This document shows positions 13,976 to 20,281 of a DNA stretch of 33,082 bases, one piece after another. The stretch comes from Actinomycetospora chibensis (GTDB taxonomy: Bacteria; Actinomycetota; Actinomycetes; Mycobacteriales; Pseudonocardiaceae), in assembly GCF_028737215.1 (NCBI RefSeq), contig NZ_JAQZAM010000037.1, forward strand, positions 1 to 33,082, written 5' to 3'. The position numbers were made by a program, and so were the translations under genes. A model generated the notes under the pieces. It worked only from the letters and a program-made list of their open reading frames with translations, was not told where the DNA came from and did not search any database. How positions within the stretch are numbered: position 1 is the first letter of the stretch; each line of letters starts with the position of its first letter.

Positions 13976-14850
13976 CGCCGAGTGCCGCCAGGCGAGGTCG
14001 GCCAGCGGCATTGCGGGGTCGGGCCAGACGGGCCCGTTCCACGACCTCCCGCGAACGGATCAGCCGTCCAATGTCGTCGGTGAAGTCCCTCATCCCGGCC
14101 AGGACCTGACCGTCGGCGAGCCAGAAGGCGACGAACTCGCGGGTGTGACCTCGTCGTCGAGGCCGACGGCGTCGTCGTCGGGATCGGAGTCGTGCCCAAC
14201 ACCGAGGCGCCGATCACCGCCACGCGGGTCGCAGAAGCGAGGAGCGTCCGCAACCGGTCGCTGTCGTCGAGGGTGCGTAGGTAGTGCACCTCCAACGCAC
14301 GCGCCGGCCCGCTGACGTCGACAGCGTGGTCGAGGGCCATCGCGGCAGCGCAAGCCACGAGCCGTGCCATCGCTTCGTCGAGGGCGACGTCATCAGTCGT
14401 CCGGCAGAGCGTGAGGGCGCCTCTGACGAGTTGACCCTGCAGGGGGACCGCCAGCACCGCGCTGTAGTCGAACCCGGCCGCGTGCGCTGCCCATCGTGGC
14501 CACTTAACTGCTCGGTACAGGTTCGTGCTGCCGGCGACGGCGGAGGAGAAGGCGGCCTCGAGAGTTGGTCCCTCCCCGAGCGCGACCTGGAGATCGTCGA
14601 GCTCCGCGGCTGCGGGGTCCGACGACGCCCGTGCAGCAATCTGTTGGCGGCGATCGAGCAGGAGGGTCGTCGCGCTTCGTGCCCCAGGCACAACGCGGAG
14701 CGCACCGCACAGCACGGTGTCGAGGACCGACTGAAGGCCCTCACGTCGTGGAGCGCCCATCAGGGTCTGGGCGATCGACTCCACGCCGACGACCGCATCC
14801 GCCAGGCCCTGGCTGTCACCGCGCCGGTTGGTCTCGTCGATACCCATCAT
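13906..14850 (-). CDS. GAF-domain protein, C-terminus replaced by ferredoxin reductase debris
   Basis: The frame encodes 314 residues. Residues 1-190 look like the GAF part of an actinobacterial GAF-ANTAR type regulator: VVPGARSATTLLLDRRQQIA, ALGEGPTLEAAFSSA, YSAVLAVPLQGQLVRGALTL and LVACAAAMALDHAVD. Instead of an ANTAR RNA-binding domain, the frame then runs into RALEVHYLRTLDDSDRLRTL and TRVAVIGAS, which belong to an FAD/NAD(P) reductase, and then into low-quality sequence ending opposite the upstream membrane protein gene. The start is ATG at 14850, with only a weak GGGGA site. A truncated GAF sensor may be expressed, but the chimera looks accidental. Confidence 0.5.
   Translation of the reverse strand: MMGIDETNRRGDSQGLADAVVGVESIAQTLMGAPRREGLQSVLDTVLCGALRVVPGARSATTLLLDRRQQIAARASSDPAAAELDDLQVALGEGPTLEAAFSSAVAGSTNLYRAVKWPRWAAHAAGFDYSAVLAVPLQGQLVRGALTLCRTTDDVALDEAMARLVACAAAMALDHAVDVSGPARALEVHYLRTLDDSDRLRTLLASATRVAVIGASVLGTTPIPTTTPSASTTRSHPRVRRLLARRRSGPGRDEGLHRRHWTADPFAGGRGTGPSGPTPQCRWPTSPGGTRRHQLSSRIPVVSRAMTFPTSRPM
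13966..14320 (-). pseudogene. Scrambled ferredoxin/rubredoxin reductase remnant
   Basis: Three separated pieces of an FAD-dependent ferredoxin reductase are visible. On the minus strand at about 14200-14305 is EVHYLRTLDDSDRLRTL and VAVIGAS, the NAD(P)-binding start. On the plus strand at about 14145-14200 is LVVEADGVVVGIGVVPNTE, the conserved motif that should come later, now inverted. On the minus strand again, at about 13966-14135, is the C-terminal part: REFVAFWLADGQVLAGM, TDDIGRLIRS and, after a one-base shift, PLADLAWRHS ending at TAG. About two thirds of the gene is missing. It probably once served the nearby ferredoxin. Confidence 0.6.
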
Positions 14851-14894
14851 GGTCTATCCCCGATCCGTCGTGCTCGGTCTCCTGTTGAGCCCGT

Positions 14895-16154
14895 CTAACG
14901 GAGCGGGTCGAACGGGATCAGTTCGGCGGGTTGCTTCCCGGTCGTGATCTGCTCGGCCAGCAGCCGTCCAGTGACCGGGCCGAGCGTTACGCCCCACATG
15001 CCGTGGCCGCCGGCCACGAAGACACCGGGTTGGCGGGTGGCGCCCAGGACGGGCAGCGCATCAGCCGTCACGGGTCGGGAGCCGACCCGGGGGCGGCTGC
15101 GCTCGTCCCAGCGCACTCCGGTGAGCAGGGGGCGGGCGGAGTCGACAATGGCGTCGACCCGCTTGACGTCCATCGGGTCGTCGGAGGCCCGGAACTCCAT
15201 CGTGCCCGCGACCCGCAGTTGACCCCGGTAGGGAGTGCAAGCAACCCGCACGCCGGGCAGGTAGATGGGGCCCGTTACCGGGGCGTCGGTGGGAACGCTG
15301 AACGAATAGCCCCTCCCGGCCCGGACCCGGGTCCGCACCCCAGGGGAGCGGACGAGGTCGTCGAGACGAGCGCCGGTGGCGACGACAGCGACGTCCGCGG
15401 TGACGGGCGGGCCCTCCTCAGGAAACACCGCGATGCGACCGCGGTCGGCGGTGATGGACGAGACCGTGAACCGCGGGCGGACGGTGGCTCCACGGCTCAC
15501 CACCGACAGGGCGAGCCCGTCGAGGAGACGCCCCGGATCGACGAAGCGCTGCCCGTCGAGCCGGACCCCGGCGATCGCCCGGTCCGAGAGTTGCGGACGC
15601 AGCGTCCGGAGCTCGTCGCGATCGAGGTCGTCGAATGACACGGGCACGCCGAGCCGGCGGACGAGCGCGAGCTCGCGCACCAAGCCGTCGGATGCCCGCT
15701 TCGTCCCGAACCCCGCCACCACCGAGGCGTCGTGGGCGGCGACCTCGACGCCCTCGGCGGCCAGGGTGTCGAAGGCGGGCAGGCTCTCGGTCAGCAAGGG
15801 AAGGTAGTCCTGCACCGCTTGCCGCCAGTACCGGGTGCGGCAGTGCGCCGCGAAGCGCAGCAGGAAGCCCCACAGGCGGGGATCCGGGCGCACCGGAATG
15901 CTCAGCGGAGCCCGTCGATCGGCGAGTCCGTGCAGTCCCTCGGCCAGGACGTGCGGTGAAGTCAGCGGCATCGCCAGGCCCGGTGACAGCCAGCCGGCGT
16001 TCCCCCAGGACGCTCCGGCACCGACCTCGTCGCGCTCGACCACCGTGACGTGCACGCCACGGTCCTGCAGGAACCACGCCGTAGAGAGACCGACGATCCC
16101 AGCTCCGACGACGACGGCGCTACGCGGCGTCATGTCGCCACCCGGCCCGGCCAT
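14895..16154 (-). CDS. FAD-dependent D-amino acid dehydrogenase-like oxidoreductase (DadA/DAO family)
   Basis: A 419-residue protein of the DAO superfamily. The N-terminal dinucleotide fold is SAVVVGAGIVGLSTAWFLQD then RGVHVTVVERDEVGAGASWG, followed by NAGWLSPGLAMPL, a typical DadA stretch. The middle shows GVRLDGQRFVDPGRLLDGLA. The C-terminal FAD-binding end is RPVTADALPVLGATRQPGVF, then VAGGHGMWGVTLGPVTGRLL. DadA enzymes oxidise D-amino acids to keto acids and pass electrons to quinones; sarcosine or glycine oxidase-like substrates are alternatives. ATG at 16154 follows AGGAGG with a 6-base spacer. The gene is divergent from the decayed second PucR, which may once have controlled it. Confidence 0.85.
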   Translation of the reverse strand: MAGPGGDMTPRSAVVVGAGIVGLSTAWFLQDRGVHVTVVERDEVGAGASWGNAGWLSPGLAMPLTSPHVLAEGLHGLADRRAPLSIPVRPDPRLWGFLLRFAAHCRTRYWRQAVQDYLPLLTESLPAFDTLAAEGVEVAAHDASVVAGFGTKRASDGLVRELALVRRLGVPVSFDDLDRDELRTLRPQLSDRAIAGVRLDGQRFVDPGRLLDGLALSVVSRGATVRPRFTVSSITADRGRIAVFPEEGPPVTADVAVVATGARLDDLVRSPGVRTRVRAGRGYSFSVPTDAPVTGPIYLPGVRVACTPYRGQLRVAGTMEFRASDDPMDVKRVDAIVDSARPLLTGVRWDERSRPRVGSRPVTADALPVLGATRQPGVFVAGGHGMWGVTLGPVTGRLLAEQITTGKQPAELIPFDPLR

Positions 16155-16325
16155 GGGCACCTCCTGTGACTCTGCTCGAGCCCCGACGATGGACCCTGCG
16201 GCGACACCATTGGTTGTTGCATCGGAACAAAGGCGCCGACGCTTACTGTCGGCCGGGACAGATGCTCCCGACCCCGCATGCCATATCACGGCGGTACGTA
16301 AGTTCCCCGGGAGAACGGTTAGCGG
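16155..16325. promoter_or_regulatory. Divergent promoter region, DadA-like gene versus PucR copy 2
   Basis: This 171-base spacer holds CATTGGTTGTTG at 16208-16219, whose complement matches the CAACAACCA-TG element upstream of the intact PucR gene. AGGAGG for the DadA-like gene lies at about 16161-16166. The shared motif supports a common PucR binding site, but this is inferred from only two instances. Confidence 0.4.
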
Positions 16326-17864
16326 ATGATCACGCTGGAATCGACTGGTGAACGTCTTGACCAGCAGCGGGACGCGGCTGGTGTGCTGCCCTCGTTCCCG
16401 TGAGGCGATGCTGCGCAGTCTCCTCCTGCACGACCCCACCGATCGACGCACGGCCACGGGGGACGTCTTCCTCGCGGTCGGCGTCGACTCACCGGAGCGG
16501 GCGGTGCGTCTAGCCCAGGCGGCGAGGGCGACGGTGGTGCTGCTCCGCGCCCTCGCCGCTGGCACCCGGGGTGTTGTCGGCGGCCGAGGAGACCGGGGTC
16601 GCGGTGGGGCTGGCCGACCTCGAGGCGTCATGGAGCCACCTGACGGGGTTGGCGTACGGGCTGGCCTCGAAGGACGGGAGACCGAGTCGGGGCGGGGCCC
16701 CACCGACCTGTTCGCTCTCGCGGACACCCTGGCCGCCGCGGTTGCGGGCCCGGTGGTCATCGAGGACCAGCTCTCTCGGGTGCTGGCGTACTCCACCGCC
16801 GATGGCGCAGTGGACGCCGTACGTTCCCAGACCATCCTGGGCCGGCGCCTGCCGGACGCGGTGCGCGCGGTGTTCGCCGAGCGCGGCGTGTTCTCTCACC
16901 TTGCCGCTTCGGATGTTCCGCTGTTCGTCGCGCCCTCCCCCTCGCGCGGGCTCGGAGGGCGCATCGTGGTCGCGGTTCGCGCCGGCCGCGAGCTGCTCGG
17001 ATCGTTGTGGGTGGAGTCCGCTGAACCCTGCGACGATCAGCAGCGCCGGGTCCTCGAGGACGGCGCGCGAACCGCGGCGCTACACCTGCTGCGCTCGAGG
17101 GCGAGCGCCGATCTGGAGCGTCAGGTCGAATCGGATCTGGTCACGAGGCTGCTGGAAGGCAGTGGCGACGCCCAGGCCATGATCAGTCAGCTCGGTCCCA
17201 GTTCGACGGGTTGCGGGTGGTGGCGCTGCAGGCCCATGTCGACGACGAGCAGCACGCGGGGGCCCTCCTGGTCTTCGAGCACGTCACGACCGGCTTCGGC
17301 TGGTCCCGCCTGGGCCGCAGTGCACTGTTCGCCACCACCGTGTACACGGTGTTGCCGGCGGGAGACGACGCCGAGGGCGCTCGCCGTTGGGTCGAGACCG
17401 TGCGGGCCGCGTTGCCCTCGCACATCGCCCTGGTCGCGGGGATCGGGGCGCCGTCCGTGCCGATGTCGCTTCCCGCCAGTCGTCGCGAGGCCGACGAGAG
17501 CCTCGCATTGCACGCCGCCCGGCACGACGCGCCGGCCGCGGTCTACGACGAGTCGTGGGACCGCATCTTGTTGCGTCGCCTACGTTCGATCGCGCGGACG
17601 GGCGTATCCCGACGCGGGGTCCCGTCGCCGAACTGCGACGGGATGACGAGCTGCTCGGCACCCGCTACATCGAGACCCTCCGGGCCTGGCTGGGGGCGCA
17701 CGGCGACGTCGCCGTCACAGCGGCTCAGCTCGACGTGCACCCGAACACCGTGCGCTACCGGTTTGCGGAAGATCAACGGCGCCACCCACCTCGCCGTCGA
17801 CCAGCCCGAACAGCGGCTCGCAATGATCATCGCGCTCGCCGCGACGGAGCACGACCAGGACTGA
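16326..17864 (+). pseudogene. PucR-family regulator copy 2, multiply frameshifted
   Basis: This is a close paralogue of the PucR gene at 5229, from MITL at 16326 to the final AMIIALAATEHDQD. The frame breaks near 16337 (an extra A in codon 5 region), 16560, 16665, 17205, 17600 and 17762. Between the breaks the protein is clear: GDVFLAVGVDSPERAVRLA, VVIEDQLSRVLAYSTADGAV, DLERQVESDLVTRLLEG, ASRREADESLALHAAR and the HTH piece VHPNTVRYR. Codon usage and amino acid conservation remain good, so loss of function is recent or the indels are sequencing errors. The gene is divergent from the DadA-like dehydrogenase. Confidence 0.8.
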
Positions 17865-17909
17865 TCCCCGAGCCGACCTTGTCGGTCTGGCCAGGAGCTT
17901 TACTGAAGA

Positions 17910-17926
17910 TTGTCGCTTTTCGACAA
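17910..17926. promoter_or_regulatory. Perfect dyad TTGTCG-N5-CGACAA
   Basis: TTGTCGCTTTTCGACAA lies 45 bases after the PucR copy 2 stop and upstream of the acyl-CoA dehydrogenase fragment. The 6-bp arms are perfect. It could be an operator left from a lost fatty-acid gene cluster, or a weak terminator of the PucR gene; no T-run follows the stem. Confidence 0.35.
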
Positions 17927-18112
17927 CCGGGGTTGCCGGGGACGGCCGCAGCCTGAATTTGCGTAGAGGGACGCCGCGGAGCGCAGGACGAGGGGGCGCG
18001 CGATGGACATCGATCGCGGGTCCTCGAGGGACTCGACGCGCGGGTCGCCGTGGTCCACTCCGCGCCCGCTTCGCGGGTGGCCTCGTCGGCGCGCCGACGG
18101 TGTGGGCGATCC

Positions 18113-18448
18113 CGGGGCATCGGCGACTTCCAGCTCGTGCAAGCCATGCTCGCCGACCTCCAGACCGGTGTGTTCGCCGGCCGCGCGATGGTCCGTGAGA
18201 CCGCCCGCGCCTACGTCTCGGGCGAGGACCGACGGATCGCCCCGTCCGCCACCAAGCTCTTCTGCACCGAGATGGTCGGCACCGTCGCCGGCCTCGCCGT
18301 CCAGGTCCACGGTGGCGCCGGCCACATGCGTGAGATCCCCGTCGAGCGCATCTACCGCGACGTGCGCCTGCTGCGGCTCTACGAGGGCACCAGCGAGATC
18401 CAACGCCTCATTATCGGCGGCGGCCTCGTCCGCGCCGCGTCCGCGTGA
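18113..18448 (+). pseudogene. Acyl-CoA dehydrogenase C-terminal fragment
   Basis: The last 110 or so residues of an acyl-CoA dehydrogenase: IGDFQLVQAMLADLQTGVFA, SATKLFCTEMVGTVAGLAVQ, VHGGAGHMREIPVERIYRD and the diagnostic end LYEGTSEIQRLIIGGGLVR. The FAD-binding N-terminal two thirds, including the usual catalytic region upstream, is absent; sequence before about 18113 does not match the family. The stop at 18448 is normal. No valid start is visible, so this is a truncated remnant of a fatty-acid or amino-acid catabolic gene. Confidence 0.85.
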
Positions 18449-18474
18449 CCCAGCCACCGAACGGAGCCCCTCCG

Positions 18475-18589
18475 ATGCCTGGACCACCGCATCGCGATCG
18501 TCACCGGCGCCGCCCGCGGCCTCCGCGTCCCGAATGCGCCGCAGAAGCTGACTCGCATCGCCTCCGAGACTCCGCTCGCGCTGCGATGA
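18475..18589 (+). pseudogene. Short-chain dehydrogenase N-terminal remnant
   Basis: In the frame from 18479 the peptide LDHRIAIVTGAARGL matches the Rossmann start of short-chain dehydrogenases (TGXXXGXG region). It then turns into unrelated residues and stops at 18589. The ATG at 18475 is in another frame, so a one-base change separates it from the match. It follows the acyl-CoA dehydrogenase end by 27 bases, a common operon order, so both are debris of one lost catabolic operon. Confidence 0.45.
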
Positions 18590-18646
18590 ACCCGTGATCC
18601 CCGGCCTGCTGTGGTCGATCACACCGCGCTGAGGCGTGCCGCGGCA

Positions 18647-19348
18647 TCATGCGTTCGCGGTAGTGCTCGTCGTGGGCGACACCTGCGCGACGCAGAGCTC
18701 CGGTTCCACGAAGGGGAGCAGCTCGGTCGTCACGGGGGGTGCACCGATCCGGGAGAGGATGCCGCGCAGGAGTCCCCGGTGTATCCCGCACACGACGTCG
18801 GGATGTTCGCGAGCGACGGCACGGAAGGGGCAGGCGCGCAACCTGATGTGCCGCCGGGCCCCCACGCTGACGGGTTCGGGATCGAACCCCATGTCGGCGA
18901 AGACGCCGGTCAGGTGCTCGACCGCCGCGTCGATGCCGGTGCCCGTCCCGTTCGGACGCGGGCGGGAGAGCTGCGCGGCCCACGAGGCTCCGGCCTCCTC
19001 GGCGCGCGCGGTGCGCCCGGCCTCGGTCTCGTCGAGGTGCGCGGCGAGCACGCGGGCGATCTGCTCGTAGGGCGAAGGGGCACCCTCCCCCGTGGTGATG
19101 GGCATGGCGGTGTAAACGGTGCGCGGACGTCCGGTGCTGCCTCGGGGATCGGAACGACTGCTCACCAGACCGGCCTGTTCGAGGATCCGGAGGTGGAACC
19201 GCACCGTGGACACGTGGAGGGAAATGGCGGCCGCGAGCTGCTGAGCGTCTCGTGGCGATCCAGCATCGCGCAACAGGGCGAGCACGTGGCGACGCACGGG
19301 TGAGGCCTGCGCTGTGTACGGATCGACGGCGGGAGGTCGAACGCTCAC
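18647..19348 (-). CDS. HTH regulator with C-X13-C-X31-C motif (COG2345/SufR-like), copy B
   Basis: A 233-residue protein with a winged helix at residues 15-80: SPVRRHVLALLRDAGSPRDA, QQLAAAISLHVSTVRFHLRI and wing STGRPRTVYTAM. The C-terminal part holds C173 (ACPFRAVAREHP), C187 (VVCGIHRGLLRG) and C219 (VEPELCVAQ), the same C-X13-C-X31-C spacing as the regulator at 12768. An Fe-S or metal sensor is the likely role, by analogy with SufR; the ligand is not proven. The start is GTG at 19348, 7 bases after the ferredoxin stop, so the two genes are cotranscribed from the promoter at 19698-19789. Confidence 0.8.
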   Translation of the reverse strand: MSVRPPAVDPYTAQASPVRRHVLALLRDAGSPRDAQQLAAAISLHVSTVRFHLRILEQAGLVSSRSDPRGSTGRPRTVYTAMPITTGEGAPSPYEQIARVLAAHLDETEAGRTARAEEAGASWAAQLSRPRPNGTGTGIDAAVEHLTGVFADMGFDPEPVSVGARRHIRLRACPFRAVAREHPDVVCGIHRGLLRGILSRIGAPPVTTELLPFVEPELCVAQVSPTTSTTANA

Positions 19349-19355
19349 TCATCAA

Positions 19356-19697
19356 TCATCCCCGCGATGGGTGACCGGCAACCAACGGAGTGTCCGCGCC
19401 CACGGCACCGAGCTTGGCCGCGCCGCCCGGGGAGCCCAGCGCCGTCACCGCACCCAGCAGTCGATCGGTGAAGAACCGGACGTTGTCATCGGTGAACGCC
19501 GCCCACTCCTCGGGCACATCGTCCTCGTAGTAGATCGCCTCCACCGGGCAGACCGGCTCGCACGCCCCGCAGTCGACGCACTCGTCGGGATGGATGTAGA
19601 GCGCTCGCGCGCCCTCGTAGATGCAGTCGGCCGGGCACTCCTCCAGGCAGGAGCGATCCAGGACGTCGATGCACGGCTCGGCGATCACGTAGGTCAC
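19356..19697 (-). CDS. fdxA: 7Fe ferredoxin (FdxA type), copy B
   Basis: A 113-residue ferredoxin very similar to copy A. The cysteines C9, C17, C21, C25, C40, C43, C46 and C50 are all kept, so a [3Fe-4S] and a [4Fe-4S] cluster are expected. The C-terminal [18 protein letters not shown] tail is also shared. GTG at 19697 is chosen because the family begins MTYVI and GGAGGGAG lies at the right distance; the longer frame to 19733 has no such support. It is followed by HTH regulator copy B and is divergent from the PNPOx-like gene. In M. tuberculosis fdxA belongs to the DosR regulon, and a DosR-like dyad lies upstream here. Confidence 0.95.
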   Translation of the reverse strand: MTYVIAEPCIDVLDRSCLEECPADCIYEGARALYIHPDECVDCGACEPVCPVEAIYYEDDVPEEWAAFTDDNVRFFTDRLLGAVTALGSPGGAAKLGAVGADTPLVAGHPSRG

Positions 19698-19789
19698 GGC
19701 CACTCCCTCCGTCGGCCCTACTTTTGAGGACAAATATCCCTCATACTCATCGACGACGGAATGGCGAGAGCACCACGGGGGAATCAGTG
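19698..19789. promoter_or_regulatory. Divergent promoter with DosR-like dyad
   Basis: The space between ferredoxin B and the PNPOx-like gene has a dyad at 19725-19743: TGAGG, nine bases, CCTCA. Read on the minus strand, the 20-mer around it (GGGAT-ATTT-GTCCT core) matches the mycobacterial DosR consensus TTSGGGACTWWAGTCCCSAA at 14 of 20 positions by hand alignment. It is AT-rich compared with the surroundings. A GGGGGAA site precedes the plus-strand ATG at 19790. Confidence 0.45.
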
Positions 19790-20203
19790 ATGGGCGAGCA
19801 CCCGCAGCTCGTGGAGCTGGACCGGACGGAGTGCCTCCGCCTGCTCGGGCGGCTCCAGGTCGGCCGGATGGTCTTCACAGACCAGACGATGCCGGTGGTG
19901 CACCCGGTCAACTTCAGCCTGGACGGGGACGACGTGATCATGCGCACCAGCGGAGGCGGGAAGCTCGCGGCCGCCGTCTCGCGGGGCACGGTCGCCTTCG
20001 AGGCGGACGAGCTCGACCCGGACACGTGCACCGGCTGGAGTGTCGTCGTGGTCGGGCATGCCGAGATCGTCAACGACATCGACGAGCTGGTCGCGCTGGC
20101 CGAGCCCGCGGACCGGCCGTGGGCGCCGGGACGCACCGCCCACGTGATCCGCATCCGGGCGGAGCGGATGACCGGTCGCCGCCTCGCACCGACGACGACC
20201 TAG
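19790..20203 (+). CDS. Pyridoxamine 5'-phosphate oxidase-like flavin/F420-binding protein
   Basis: A 137-residue PNPOx-like split-barrel protein. The family pattern is clear: [73 protein letters not shown] and the end [10 protein letters not shown]. Members bind FMN, F420 or heme; some mycobacterial members are DosR-regulated. The exact cofactor and substrate cannot be read from sequence. ATG at 19790 is preferred because of GGGGGAA upstream and the family start. It is divergent from ferredoxin B and ends 78 bases before narG, so read-through into the nar operon is possible. Confidence 0.82.
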   Translation: MGEHPQLVELDRTECLRLLGRLQVGRMVFTDQTMPVVHPVNFSLDGDDVIMRTSGGGKLAAAVSRGTVAFEADELDPDTCTGWSVVVVGHAEIVNDIDELVALAEPADRPWAPGRTAHVIRIRAERMTGRRLAPTTT

Positions 20204-20281
20204 TTCCGCGAATAATCATGCTCCATACTGCTGGGGCTCCGATGACCTCGGATCAGTGAGGCCGGCGTGCAGGAGGACGGC

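Noticed and set aside
20204..20281. TACTGCT near 20225 as a NarL heptamer upstream of narG
   Set aside because: A seven-base degenerate match occurs often by chance and no second copy or FNR-type site is near.
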